Numbered from the stretch's first letter, positions 53,345-61,921 are shown. The stretch is 64,000 nucleotides of DNA from Neorhizobium galegae bv. orientalis str. HAMBI 540 (GCF_000731315.1 NZ_HG938353.1:682001-746000); one strand, 5' to 3'. Numbers and translations: made by a program. The notes: generated by a model from the letters alone, not told the origin.

Positions 53345-54157
53345 ATGTTGCAGACCGTTACCGGGTCTCGATCCGAGACCCATGGCAAATTCATCTGGGT
53401 CGAGTTGATGACGCCCGATACCGATGCCGGCGGAAAATTCTATTCGTCGGTGGTCGGCTGGAAAGTCAAGGAAATGTCGATGCCCGACATGCCCGCCTAT
53501 TTCCTGTTCGAGATGGGCGAGGGCGACAATTGCCCCGGCATCGGCGGCATGATGAACTTTCCGCCGGAACTCGAAGGCAAGATCCCGCCGAACTGGACCG
53601 GTTATGTCGCGGTCGACGACGTCGATCAGATGGCGAAGGACTATGTCGCCAATGGCGGCCGCGTCCAGCGTGAGCCGGAGGATATTCCGGGCATCGGCCG
53701 TTTCGCGGTCGTCGCCGATCCGCATGGTGCGGTCATCTGCATCATGACTCCGCTGCCGATGGAAAATCCGCCTCAGGAACTCGCCCCGGATGCCGTCGGC
53801 AATGTCGGCTGGCGCGAGCTTTATGCCGGCAACGGCAAGGAAGCCATGGACTTCTACGGCAAGATGTTCGGCTGGACGCTCGACCACGATTTCGACATGG
53901 GACCGATGGGCACCTACCACATCTTCTCCCATAACGGCCGGCAGATCGGCGGCATGATGACCAAGCCGGCGGAGGTGCCGATGGCCTGTTGGTGCTACTA
54001 TTTCATCGTCGACTCGATCGACGCCGCAATCGCCCGGTTGACGGCAGGCGGCGGCAAGGTCGTCCACGGCCCGATGGAAGTCCCCGGCGGTTCCTGGATC
54101 GTCCAGGCGCTCGATCCGCAGGGTGCTTTCTTCGCGCTGACTTCCGCGAAGAAGTAA
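53345..54157 (+). CDS. VOC-family (glyoxalase/bleomycin-resistance-like) protein
   Basis: A 270-residue protein with two VOC modules: WVELMTPDTDAGGKFYSSVV to about 140 and WRELYAGNGKEAMDFYGKMF to the end. Each has the beta-alpha-beta metal-binding layout, but which His/Glu bind metal cannot be shown. GAGGAGAC precedes the ATG at 53345. Third gene of the DUF899-DUF1579-VOC run. Function unknown; resistance or dioxygenase types are possible. Confidence 0.85.
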   Translation: MLQTVTGSRSETHGKFIWVELMTPDTDAGGKFYSSVVGWKVKEMSMPDMPAYFLFEMGEGDNCPGIGGMMNFPPELEGKIPPNWTGYVAVDDVDQMAKDYVANGGRVQREPEDIPGIGRFAVVADPHGAVICIMTPLPMENPPQELAPDAVGNVGWRELYAGNGKEAMDFYGKMFGWTLDHDFDMGPMGTYHIFSHNGRQIGGMMTKPAEVPMACWCYYFIVDSIDAAIARLTAGGGKVVHGPMEVPGGSWIVQALDPQGAFFALTSAKK

Positions 54158-54184
54158 GCGGCACAGTCTGTTTTGGCGGGTGTT

Positions 54185-54252
54185 GGCCCTCACCCTGAAG
54201 GGCATGCGAGGCGTTGAAAAAGACGCAGGCATGTCGCCAAAGGGTGAGGGCC
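54185..54252. repeat. Short intergenic palindrome
   Basis: GGCCCTCACCCT (54185-54196) and AGGGTGAGGGCC (54241-54252) are perfect 12-bp inverted arms enclosing about 44 bases with partial inner pairing. It lies after the VOC gene and is followed by a C/T run, so it might end that transcript. It resembles, by eye, a dispersed repeat, but I see no second copy here. Confidence 0.55.
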
Positions 54253-54280
54253 TCCCCCCTTTTTATGTTCCGAAAAACTG

Positions 54281-54336
54281 ATTGCAAAATGGAACTGGTT
54301 TGGTAGGTTGAAGCCAATTGCAGATCGCAACTGGTT
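54281..54336 (+). promoter_or_regulatory. Direct repeats before the hydrolase-reductase genes
   Basis: ATTGCA-(6)-AACTGGTT occurs at 54281-54300 and again at 54317-54336, 36 bases apart, with 16 of 20 positions alike. The second also holds TTGC-AGATC-GCAA. They sit directly upstream of the hydrolase start and may bind a regulator in two places. Confidence 0.45.
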
Positions 54337-54349
54337 CAAGGGGAAAGCT

Positions 54350-55033
54350 ATGTCCGATTCCAAACTGACATTCCTGATCGCCCACGGCGCCTGGACCGGC
54401 GGCTGGTCGTGGGAGCGGGTGCTGACCCGCCTGCATGCCAGGGGCCACCGCGCCTATGCGCCGACGCTGACCGGGCTTTGCGAGCGCAAGCACCTGGCGA
54501 GCCCCTCCGTCAACCTCGACACCCATATCGACGACATCGTCAACGAGGCGGTCTACAAGGACTTGACGGATATCGTCCTCGTCGGCCATTCCTATGGCGG
54601 CATCGTCGCCACCGGCGTTGTCGAACGCATGCCCGAGCGGATCCGCTCGATCGTCTATGTCGAGGCCTTCATCCCCGAGGACGGCATGAGCTTCACCGAC
54701 TACGATCCGGAGGGAGACTATTCCGCGCCGATGACCCCGGTGCCGAAAGGCCCCGGCGGCCATATGCGCGAAGAAGACGAGCTGTGGGCCGCACCCAAGG
54801 CGACGCCACAGCCCTCCGGCACGCTGCGGCAGAAGCTGAAGGTCACCGGCGCCTATCAGCGCGTCCCCAAAAAGACCTTCATCGTCGCGACCGGCTGGGA
54901 CGGGCCGTTTGGCCAGATGTCGGAAAAATATCGCGGTGCCTCCGGTTGGGCCGTGCATGAGCTTGCCTGCGGCCACGACATCCCGATCGACATGCCGGAC
55001 GAATTGACCGCGCTGCTGATCGAGGCGGCCTGA
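54350..55033 (+). CDS. Alpha/beta hydrolase (salicylate-esterase/MenH-like)
   Basis: A 227-residue hydrolase: FLIAHGAWTGGWSWERVLTR, nucleophile elbow VLVGHSYGGIVATGV, and the C-terminal His in HELACGHDIPIDMPDEL. This small subgroup resembles plant methyl-salicylate esterase-like bacterial proteins. Substrate unknown. I chose ATG 54350 with AAGGGGAAAG upstream. Followed after 24 bases by two reductase-like genes, likely one operon. Confidence 0.85.
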   Translation: MSDSKLTFLIAHGAWTGGWSWERVLTRLHARGHRAYAPTLTGLCERKHLASPSVNLDTHIDDIVNEAVYKDLTDIVLVGHSYGGIVATGVVERMPERIRSIVYVEAFIPEDGMSFTDYDPEGDYSAPMTPVPKGPGGHMREEDELWAAPKATPQPSGTLRQKLKVTGAYQRVPKKTFIVATGWDGPFGQMSEKYRGASGWAVHELACGHDIPIDMPDELTALLIEAA

Positions 55034-55057
55034 TGCGGAACGGTTAAGGAGTGGCCG

Positions 55058-55615
55058 ATGGCAAAACTGGTGTTCGAGATGATGATCTCGCTTGACGGCT
55101 ATATCAACGATGCCCGGGGCGATTTCGACTGGGGGCATATCGATGCCGAGGTGCATGGTCACGCCAATGAGGAGGGCCGCCGCTGCGGCCTCGCCGTCTA
55201 CGGCCGGCGCATGTACGAGACCATGGCGATCTGGCAGACCTATCGGGGCGATACGCCGTTCGAGGCGGAATATGCCGAAATCTGGCGGCAGACCGATAAG
55301 GTCGTCGTCTCGAAGACCTTGACCGGGCCGAAGACGCCGCGCACGAAACTGGTGACTTCCCTCAATGTCGACGCGATGCGCGATCTGAAGACGCAAACCG
55401 GGCGGGATATTTTCGTCTCCGGCCCGACGCTTGCCGCCGACTATCTGGATGCCGGCCTGGTCGACGAGATCGGCATCTATTACGTCCCCGTCGCGGTCGG
55501 CGACGGCACGCCGATGTTCCAGACCCGGAACAAGGTGAAACTCGCGCGCACCGAAGAGGTGCCCTTCACCAACGGCACCGTCTTTATCCGCTACGACGTC
55601 CTGAATGGCAGCTGA
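55058..55615 (+). CDS. Dihydrofolate reductase/RibD C-terminal domain protein
   Basis: A 185-residue protein: MAKLVFEMMISLDGYINDAR, GRRMYETMAIWQT, IFVSGPTLAADYLDAGLVDE, the common pattern of stand-alone RibD-C/YwjB-type DHFR-fold proteins. Bound NADPH is expected; the substrate is not known. Paralog of the next gene (same MAKLVF start and GRRMYETM segment). Confidence 0.87.
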   Translation: MAKLVFEMMISLDGYINDARGDFDWGHIDAEVHGHANEEGRRCGLAVYGRRMYETMAIWQTYRGDTPFEAEYAEIWRQTDKVVVSKTLTGPKTPRTKLVTSLNVDAMRDLKTQTGRDIFVSGPTLAADYLDAGLVDEIGIYYVPVAVGDGTPMFQTRNKVKLARTEEVPFTNGTVFIRYDVLNGS

Positions 55616-55694
55616 CGGATAGATTCTGGGGCCTGGCATCCGAGCGGATGCCGCCTCAAGTTATTCCGAATACCCTGGGTGGAGATTTTGCAGC

Positions 55695-56225
55695 ATGGCG
55701 AAGCTCGTTTTTGGAATGAACCAGTCCCTGGACGGCTATGTCGACCACGAGGAAATGTCGACTGGCCCCGTGCTCTTTCGTCACTGGATAGAGCATGTGC
55801 GCGATCTGGCGGGCAGTGTTTACGGTCGCCGCATGTACGAGACCATGCGGTATTGGGATGAAGACCGTCCCGAGTGGAGCGCCGAGCACCGCGAGTTCGC
55901 TGCCGCCTGGCGGCGCCTGCCGAAATGGGTCGTATCGCGCTCGTTGAAGTCGGTCGGCCCCAACGCCACGCTTGTCGATGATGATGTCGAGGCGATGGTC
56001 CGTGGCCTGAAGGCTCGGCTCGTCGGGGAGATTTCAGTGTCCGGACCGGACCTAGCAGGAAGCCTGACGACCCTTGGCCTTATCGATGAATACCGGCTCT
56101 ACCTCCACCCCGTCGTGCTTGGCCGCGGCAAGTCATTCTTCGCCGGCCCGCGGCCACCGCTCCGCCTTGTTTCCACCGATCGCGTTGGCGAGGACGTGAT
56201 CAGGCTGACATACGTGCCTGCTTAA
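55695..56225 (+). CDS. Dihydrofolate reductase/RibD C-terminal domain protein, second copy
   Basis: A 176-residue paralog of the preceding gene: MAKLVFGMNQSLDGYVDHEE, GRRMYETMRYWDED, ISVSGPDLAGSLTTLGLIDE and a PVVLGRGKSFF loop. It is separated by 79 bases and shares only part of its sequence, so the duplication is old. Function unknown. Confidence 0.86.
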   Translation: MAKLVFGMNQSLDGYVDHEEMSTGPVLFRHWIEHVRDLAGSVYGRRMYETMRYWDEDRPEWSAEHREFAAAWRRLPKWVVSRSLKSVGPNATLVDDDVEAMVRGLKARLVGEISVSGPDLAGSLTTLGLIDEYRLYLHPVVLGRGKSFFAGPRPPLRLVSTDRVGEDVIRLTYVPA

Positions 56226-56265
56226 ATCCTTTCCTCGCCAGACCGATTGCGTCGACGCGTCGGTA

Positions 56266-57024
56266 TCAGTGGCTCATCGAATTGATGCCGTTGAACATCG
56301 CGTCGAAATTGCCGTTCTCGACCGCATAACGCAGCGGTTTGCAGCGTTCGACGATCACTTCCTTGACGTCCGGCTGCCCCGCCAGGATGCCCATGACCTC
56401 CGAGATGAAATCGGCAAGCGGCATGGCGTTCGGGTCGCTCGCCTGGCGCTCACTCATCAGCGATGTCTGCACATAGGGCGGCGCGATCTCGATCACCTGC
56501 GGCCCCGCGCCCTTGAGCTGCTCGCGGATCGCCATCGAATAGGAATGGATGGCGGCCTTGGTGGCGGAATAGGTGGGCGTCAGCGCCATCGGCACGAAGG
56601 CAAGGCCCGAGGAGACGGTCAGGATCGCGGCATCTTTCTGGGTGCTAAGTTGTGGCAGCAGCGCCGCGATTAGCCGGATAGGGCCGAGCAGGTTGGCAGT
56701 GATCGTCTGCTCGGCGGTCGCGAGATAATCCGAGCCGGCGCCGATATGTTCCGGCACCATGATGCCGGCATTGTTGACGACGGCGTTCAGCGACGGATAG
56801 GCCTTCACGAGTTCGGCCGAGAACGTCTTGATCGCTTCGGCATCGGAAAGATCGAGCACCAGGCCTTTTATGCCGGGATTGGCAGCGGTCACCGCATCGA
56901 GCGTTTCCCGGCGCCGGCCGGTGATGATCACCTGGTTGCCGAGCGCATGGAATGCCTCGGCGAGAGCCCGGCCGATGCCCGAATTGCCGCCGGTGATGAG
57001 GATCGTATTGCCGTTCATTTTCAT
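56266..57024 (-). CDS. Short-chain dehydrogenase/reductase (DltE-like)
   Basis: A 252-residue SDR. ILITGGNSGIGRALAEAFHA is the nucleotide-binding motif, NNAGIM follows, and the catalytic S...YxxxK lies in SSGLAFVPMALTPTYSATKA. This subgroup resembles DltE-type oxidoreductases. Divergent from a HxlR regulator, which probably controls it. Substrate unknown. Confidence 0.9.
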   Translation of the reverse strand: MKMNGNTILITGGNSGIGRALAEAFHALGNQVIITGRRRETLDAVTAANPGIKGLVLDLSDAEAIKTFSAELVKAYPSLNAVVNNAGIMVPEHIGAGSDYLATAEQTITANLLGPIRLIAALLPQLSTQKDAAILTVSSGLAFVPMALTPTYSATKAAIHSYSMAIREQLKGAGPQVIEIAPPYVQTSLMSERQASDPNAMPLADFISEVMGILAGQPDVKEVIVERCKPLRYAVENGNFDAMFNGINSMSH

Positions 57025-57087
57025 GGTCGTCGCCTTTCCGTGTTGCGTGGCCGGAAAATACGGCTATCAATCTCTTCTCGGAAGAAG

Positions 57088-57116
57088 GCACCCAAAAGAT
57101 TTATACGCACCAAAAG
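57088..57116. promoter_or_regulatory. Direct repeat in the SDR-HxlR gap
   Basis: GCACCCAAAAG at 57088-57098 and GCACCAAAAG at 57107-57116 repeat 19 bases apart, about two helical turns. The second overlaps the HxlR ribosome site, a plausible self-regulation site for HxlR, whose dimers bind half-sites at such spacing. Confidence 0.4.
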
Positions 57117-57126
57117 GAGAGTGACT

Positions 57127-57546
57127 GTGGATCAAGGAATTCGCACGCCGATGCGGTCACCTTCGGGTCGCGAAATTCCCGATGAGATCGATCCGGTTCT
57201 GGAAGAACTGGTGCGCGGCATCATCGGCCAGGTGGCCGACAAGTGGACCATGCTGATCCTCGAAGTGCTGGAGGAGCACGGTACGCTGCGCTTCACCCAG
57301 ATCGGCAAGCTGACCGGCGGCATCAGCCAGAAGATGCTGACCCAGACGCTGCGGCAGATGGAGCGCGACGGTTTCGTCTCGCGCACCGTCTATCCGGTCA
57401 TCCCGCCGAAAGTGGAATACAGCCTCACTGAACTCGGACGAAGCCTCGGCGCCGCCTTCTGCAGCGTCTGGGAATGGGCAGCGGCGCGCCATGCCGATAT
57501 CGCAGCCGCGCGAAAAGCCTTCGAGGAGCGGAACGGGGACGCCTGA
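57127..57546 (+). CDS. HxlR-family transcriptional regulator
   Basis: A 139-residue winged-helix protein. IIGQVADKWTMLILEVLEEH and RFTQIGKLTGGISQKMLTQT, LRQMERDGFVSRTVYPVIPP are the HxlR core. I chose GTG 57127 because AAGGAGA lies seven bases upstream; a GTG at 57121 is too close and an ATG at 57151 is possible. Divergent from the SDR gene. Confidence 0.87.
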   Translation: MDQGIRTPMRSPSGREIPDEIDPVLEELVRGIIGQVADKWTMLILEVLEEHGTLRFTQIGKLTGGISQKMLTQTLRQMERDGFVSRTVYPVIPPKVEYSLTELGRSLGAAFCSVWEWAAARHADIAAARKAFEERNGDA

Positions 57547-57624
57547 GCTTTTCTCCTTATGGAGGGGAGGAAGGTATGTCCTTATCCGGCAGCCACCACC
57601 GCTTCCCGAGCAATTTCCATCACG

Positions 57625-59145
57625 TCAGCTACGGCTCGCCGCGAAAAACTCCTCCGGCCCCTCGACCTCGATCAGCTTCTTTTTGTCGATCACCCAGAAA
57701 CGGGTGCCGACGGCGCGCACGAAACTGCGGTCGTGGGAGACCAGCAGGCCGCTTGCCTGGTGCGCCATCAGCTCGCTTTCCAGCGCCTCCTGCCCGTCGA
57801 TGTCGAGATGGTTGGTCGGTTCGTCGAGCAGGTAGAAATTCGGCTCACGCAGCCTCAGCGCCAGCAGGCCGAGCCGCGCCTTCTGCCCGCCCGAAAGCTC
57901 TGCCACCGGCCGCGCCTGCATCTCCACGGTGATGCCGATGCCGGCGAGCAGCGAGCGGGCCTTCTGGTCGCCGATGTCGAACCGGTGGATGATCGTTTCG
58001 TGCGGCGTCTGCCGGTCGTCGAGATCGGCGAGCGACTGGTCGCCGTAACCGAGGATCAGCGTCGGCGTCGCCTTGATGCCGCCGATCGTCACGGAGGGAT
58101 CGGCGATCGCCCGGCGCAGCATCGTCACCAGCCGCGTCTTGCCGGTGCCGTTGCGGCCAAGCAGCACGATCCGGTCGCCCTGGCAGATGAACTGCTTGCC
58201 GGTCTTGAACAGCAGCGTGCCGTCCGGCGTCGTCACCGCCGCATCCTCCAGCGTCACCAGCACCTTGGCGTGGGTACCCCGATTGGCGAGGCGGATGGCG
58301 CCGGCCGAGCGTTCAAGATGCGCCGGCCTTGCCGCGTCCTCCAGCTTCTCTGCCCGTTCTTTCAGCTGCTTGGTCTTGACCACCAGCAGGTCGCTGCCCG
58401 AATTGATGCCGATATTCTTCAGCTTCGCCGCCTGCCGGCGCAGCTGATCGGCGGTCTTGATGTCGCGCTCGTAACGCTTGGCATCCGCCGCATCCGCCTC
58501 ATTGAGCGCTGCCCGCGCTCGGGCGTAGGGCAGGGAGAAGGCTTGAGAGTTCTCCGGTCGCAGGAAAAGCGTGCGGTTGGTCACGGTGTCGAGGAAGGCG
58601 CGGTCGTGGCTCGACAGGATCACCGGCATGTCGCGAGGCAGGGCGTTCAGCCAGTCTTCCAGAAGCGCGATCTTGGCAAGATCGAGATGGTTGGTCGGCT
58701 CGTCGAGCAGCAGCGCGTCCGGTTCGGTCACCCAGGCCCGCGCGATCAGCGCCAGCCTTTGCCAGCCGCCGCTCAGCGCAGCAAGCGGCCGCTCACGTAA
58801 CTCCTCCGGCACCTCCATCCCTTCGAGCGCCACATCGGCCCGCCAGCTTTCGCTGTCGATCTGATCTGCCGGCAGCGCCTGGAGCACGGCTTCGCGAAAA
58901 CTCGCCTGCATCAGGGCAGGGGGCACATTCTGCTCCACCATGCCGATCGTCAGCCCGCGGCTTCTGGTGATCTCGCCTTCGCTCGCATCGAGCGCACCGG
59001 CGATGCATTTGAGCAGCGTGGACTTGCCGCGCCCGTTGGCCGCGACGATGCCGATCCGGTCGCCGGCATTGACGCTGAGGTTGAGCCCGGAAAACAGCGG
59101 GCTGGAAAGGGTAATTCCGAGATTGCGGAGGTTGATGAGGCTCAT
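57625..59145 (-). CDS. ABC-F family ATPase
   Basis: A 506-residue protein with two ABC domains and no membrane part. Domain 1: GIVAANGRGKSTLL, LSGGWQRLALIARAW, LLLDEPTNHLDL. Domain 2: LLGRNGTGKTRLV, LSGGQKARLGLLAL, YLLDEPTNHLDID. The linker between them is short, and ABC-F proteins act on ribosomes in translation control or antibiotic protection. I chose ATG 59145. It is preceded on the same strand by a 24-residue frame and strong inverted repeats that may control it. Confidence 0.9.
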   Translation of the reverse strand: MSLINLRNLGITLSSPLFSGLNLSVNAGDRIGIVAANGRGKSTLLKCIAGALDASEGEITRSRGLTIGMVEQNVPPALMQASFREAVLQALPADQIDSESWRADVALEGMEVPEELRERPLAALSGGWQRLALIARAWVTEPDALLLDEPTNHLDLAKIALLEDWLNALPRDMPVILSSHDRAFLDTVTNRTLFLRPENSQAFSLPYARARAALNEADAADAKRYERDIKTADQLRRQAAKLKNIGINSGSDLLVVKTKQLKERAEKLEDAARPAHLERSAGAIRLANRGTHAKVLVTLEDAAVTTPDGTLLFKTGKQFICQGDRIVLLGRNGTGKTRLVTMLRRAIADPSVTIGGIKATPTLILGYGDQSLADLDDRQTPHETIIHRFDIGDQKARSLLAGIGITVEMQARPVAELSGGQKARLGLLALRLREPNFYLLDEPTNHLDIDGQEALESELMAHQASGLLVSHDRSFVRAVGTRFWVIDKKKLIEVEGPEEFFAASRS

Positions 59146-59173
59146 TGTCGTTCTCTGGTCTTGGCTTGCAGGC

Positions 59174-59215
59174 GCATGACATCGCGGGCACTCGCCGCCA
59201 TCATCGATGTCATGC
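59174..59215 (-). promoter_or_regulatory. Inverted repeat just before the ABC-F start
   Basis: GCATGACATCG (59174-59184) and CGATGTCATGC (59205-59215) are perfect 11-bp arms with a 20-base loop, ending 29 bases before the ABC-F ATG. It would form a strong mRNA hairpin close to the start of translation, between the leader frame and the gene. Confidence 0.55.
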
Positions 59216-59325
59216 ACAGTTTGCAGCGTGTTCTGAAATCGCGATGACGCACGAGCGGACGCTCGGCGCTGCGGGCCACGAAGGGCAGACCAGGAAGAGG
59301 GTATTTTAAGAGAAACGGCCTCTGG

Positions 59326-59400
59326 TCAGCCCTGCAAACGCATTTGCAGGGCGTCGACGGGACCACGTGTCCGGTAATACCGGAAATAGAAATTGTGCAC
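59326..59400 (-). CDS. Candidate 24-residue leader peptide of the ABC-F gene
   Basis: A GTG frame with AAAGGAGG five bases upstream encodes VHNFYFRYYRTRGPV and nine further residues, rich in Phe, Tyr and Arg. Its last codons lie in a perfect 10-bp hairpin (59329-59352). It precedes the ABC-F gene by 180 bases on the same strand. Several antibiotic-resistance ABC-F genes are controlled by such leader peptides through attenuation; the role here is inference. No family known. Confidence 0.45.
   Translation of the reverse strand: MHNFYFRYYRTRGPVDALQMRLQG
59329..59352 (-). promoter_or_regulatory. 10-bp hairpin inside the leader peptide end
   Basis: GCCCTGCAAA and TTTGCAGGGC are perfect arms with a 4-base loop. 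On the mRNA it spans the last codons of the candidate leader. TTTGCAGG could alternatively pair with CTGCAAA and CCTGCAAG nearer the ABC-F start, giving competing structures. A ribosome stalled on the leader would open it. Confidence 0.5.
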
Positions 59401-59567
59401 GTGATCCTCCTTTCTCTTGAATGACACAATGGCGAAATAGCATCGCATATGGGCGAATGCAACCGGACGATGCTCGGCCGGCATATTGCCGCGGAGCTTG
59501 CCCGGGGCGGTTCGGCTGCTATAAGCGGCAACCGCCGACCGGCGAGGTTTATTCAGGAGAGACACCG

Positions 59568-59873
59568 ATGGCAGCCGACGACGACGATTACGTCTATGAC
59601 GAAGCGACCGGCGAATGGCGCCCGGCCTCCGAACTGGCTGCGGCCGCAGGCTCGGGTGCCATCGAGGTTCGCGACGCCTCCGGCACCCTCCTCAAGGACG
59701 GCGATTCCGTCACCCTCATCAAGGATCTGAAGGTCAAGGGCGCCGGTCAGACCCTGAAACAGGGCACGGTCATCAAGTCGATCAAGCTGACGGAAAACCC
59801 GGAAGAAATCGACTGCCGGCATGAGGCGATCAAGGGCCTGGTGCTCAGGACGGAGTTTGTGCGCAAGCGGTGA
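59568..59873 (+). CDS. YjdM/PhnA-like alkylphosphonate-utilisation-family protein
   Basis: A 101-residue protein: VRDASGTLLKDGDSVTLIKD and LKVKGAGQTLKQGTVIKSIK, then GLVLRTEFVRKR are the PhnA C-terminal domain. The N-terminal zinc ribbon of typical YjdM is absent, replaced by an acidic DDDDYVYDEATGEW. Despite the name, no direct phosphonate role is established. AGGAGAG precedes the ATG. Confidence 0.8.
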   Translation: MAADDDDYVYDEATGEWRPASELAAAAGSGAIEVRDASGTLLKDGDSVTLIKDLKVKGAGQTLKQGTVIKSIKLTENPEEIDCRHEAIKGLVLRTEFVRKR

Positions 59874-59920
59874 TGATTGGGATCGATGCTGGGCGGCTAG
59901 GTTTCGTTGCGCCCCGGGCA

Positions 59921-60162
59921 CCCCCCTCTGCCCTGCCGGGCATCTCCCCCTCAAGGGGGGAGATCGGCCAGCCGCCGGCTCCTAATTCCTCTTTCGCTAC
60001 TGTGTGTAAAGCCAAGCCGCGACATACCGGCTTCGGGCTAAAGCGTTTTAGCCTTGGGCGACAGCATGTATCAACGCTAACCCTCGACCTGGATCGAGGC
60101 AGGGTGCAAGCCCCATCCGATCTCCCCCTTGAGGGGGAGATGCCCGGCAGGGCAGAGGGGGG
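59921..60162. repeat. Palindromic intergenic repeat, copy C
   Basis: Inverted arms at 59921-59967 and 60117-60162 differ by one base insertion, with the same six-C run, TCTGCCCTGCCGGGCATCT core and inner hairpins as copies A and B. The spacer is longer, about 150 bases, with small inner palindromes (for example TCGACCTGGATCGA). It separates the YjdM-like gene from the HerA-like gene. Confidence 0.8.
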
Positions 60163-60233
60163 TATCCCGGGCACGACAGCCAACTAGCAACCGAAATCCG
60201 ACAAGCCTCCCCGCGAATTAGCGCAGGGAAAAC

Positions 60234-61805
60234 CTACCGCTTCAAGCTCCCCAAGATCCCGCGCACGATCGCCCGGCCAACTTGCGTCGCAACCGTCCGT
60301 GTCACGCTCTTCATCGCCGCTTCGATGATCGTCTCGCGCTGATAGCCGGAGCGGCGTGGCTGGGCGCGGTTCTGGTCGTTGTCGTCGTCCTTGCCGCCGA
60401 AGCCGGGCAGGGTCCAGCCGGTCGTCTCGCCGGAACCGGCCGGCGGTGACGCCTGCAGCTCGTCCTGCGCCTTCCTGGCGGCAGCGGTATCGGCAGCCTG
60501 CCTGGCGCGGGCGGCGAGGATTTCGAACGCGGATTCGCGATCTAGGTCCTCGTCATAGAGACCGAGCACCGGGCTCTTGTCCATCACCGCCTGCCGTTCC
60601 TGGTCGGAAAGCGGGCCGATGCGTCCCGAAGGCGGACGGACCAGTGTGCGCTCGACGATGGAAGGCGCACCCTTGCCTTCTAGCGTCGAGACCAGCGCCT
60701 CGCCGGTGCCGAGGTTGGTGATCGCGGTAGCGCAGTCGAAAGCCGGATTGGGGCGGAACGTGTCGGCGGCGGTTTTCACCGCCTTCTGCTCGCGCGGCGT
60801 ATAGGCGCGCAATGCGTGCTGCACCCGGTTGCCAAGCTGGGCAAGCACGGTTTCCGGCACGTCGAGCGGGTTCTGGGTGACGAAATAGACGCCGACGCCC
60901 TTGGAGCGGATCAGGCGCACCACCTGTTCGACGCGTTCGGTCAGCACCTTTGGCGCGTCATTGAACAACAGATGTGCCTCGTCGAAGAAGAACACCAGCT
61001 TCGGCTGTTCCGGATCGCCCACTTCCGGCAGTTCCTCGAACAGTTCCGAAAGCAGCCACAGAAGGAAGGTTGCGTAAAGCCTCGGGTTCATCATCAGCTT
61101 GTCGGCCGCGAGCACCGAAATCTGCCCGTAGCCGCTGTTCGGGTTGATGCGCATGATGTCTGAAATCTTCAGCGCCGGTTCGCCGAAGAAATGCTCGGCG
61201 CCCTGCTGTTCCAGCACCAGCAGCCCGCGCTGGATCGAGGCGACCGAACTTTTCGAGATCAGCCCGAACTGGCTCGACAGCTCGCTGGCATTGTCTGCCA
61301 TGTAGTTGAGCAGGGAGGCGAAATCCTTGAGGTCGAGCAGCGGCAGGTTCGCCTTGTCGGCGATCTTAAAGGCGATGTTGATGACGCCCTCCTGCGGCTC
61401 GGACGCATCCATCAGGCGCGACAGCAAGAGCGGCCCCATCTCGGCGATGGTGGTGCGTACCCGGTGGCCCTTTTCGCCGAACAGATCCCAGAAGATCACC
61501 GGGAACTGTTCGAACTCGTAATCCTGGAAACCGATCTGCTCGGCGCGCTTCAGGAGAAAATCCTTGGCCTCGCCCTTCATGGCGATGCCGGACAAGTCGC
61601 CCTTGATGTCGGCGGCGAAGACGGGCACGCCGGCCTTCGAAAAACCTTCGGCGAGCACTTGCAGGCTTACCGTCTTGCCGGTGCCGGTGGCGCCGGTGAC
61701 GAGGCCGTGGCGGTTGCCGAATTTCAGCTCCAGATATTCAGCCTTGTTGAGCGAATCGTCCGGCTTGCGGCTACCGCCGATGAAGAGCTTTCCCGTATCG
61801 TCCAT
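60234..61805 (-). CDS. HerA-like ATPase (DUF853, YjgR type)
   Basis: A 523-residue ATPase of the HerA/FtsK superfamily: Walker A GATGTGKTVSLQVLAEG and Walker B KLVFFFDEAHLLFND, with the DUF853-type GVYFVTQNPLDVPETVLAQL. YjgR relatives may translocate DNA, but the cellular role is unknown. The C-terminal tail (RQAADTAAARKAQDELQASP) is a charged, likely disordered segment. It is divergent from the YihY gene. Confidence 0.88.
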   Translation of the reverse strand: MDDTGKLFIGGSRKPDDSLNKAEYLELKFGNRHGLVTGATGTGKTVSLQVLAEGFSKAGVPVFAADIKGDLSGIAMKGEAKDFLLKRAEQIGFQDYEFEQFPVIFWDLFGEKGHRVRTTIAEMGPLLLSRLMDASEPQEGVINIAFKIADKANLPLLDLKDFASLLNYMADNASELSSQFGLISKSSVASIQRGLLVLEQQGAEHFFGEPALKISDIMRINPNSGYGQISVLAADKLMMNPRLYATFLLWLLSELFEELPEVGDPEQPKLVFFFDEAHLLFNDAPKVLTERVEQVVRLIRSKGVGVYFVTQNPLDVPETVLAQLGNRVQHALRAYTPREQKAVKTAADTFRPNPAFDCATAITNLGTGEALVSTLEGKGAPSIVERTLVRPPSGRIGPLSDQERQAVMDKSPVLGLYDEDLDRESAFEILAARARQAADTAAARKAQDELQASPPAGSGETTGWTLPGFGGKDDDNDQNRAQPRRSGYQRETIIEAAMKSVTRTVATQVGRAIVRGILGSLKR

Positions 61806-61921
61806 GCAACTATGCGCTCCCTGACCGCGTTCTGTGGCAACTGCTTATAGGATGCGCGGAGGCGCCGGGCAACGGGAACGACGTTGTCTGAACCCGTCCG
61901 CGACGGGAAGGCTGGATAGGG

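Noticed and set aside
59142..59531. 129-codon minus-strand frame ending in an ATGA overlap with the ABC-F start
   Set aside because: The overlap is tempting, but the frame has no good ribosome site and reads through the 24-residue leader in another frame; composition is Arg/Cys-rich noise. A very short C-terminal piece from an internal ATG cannot be fully excluded.
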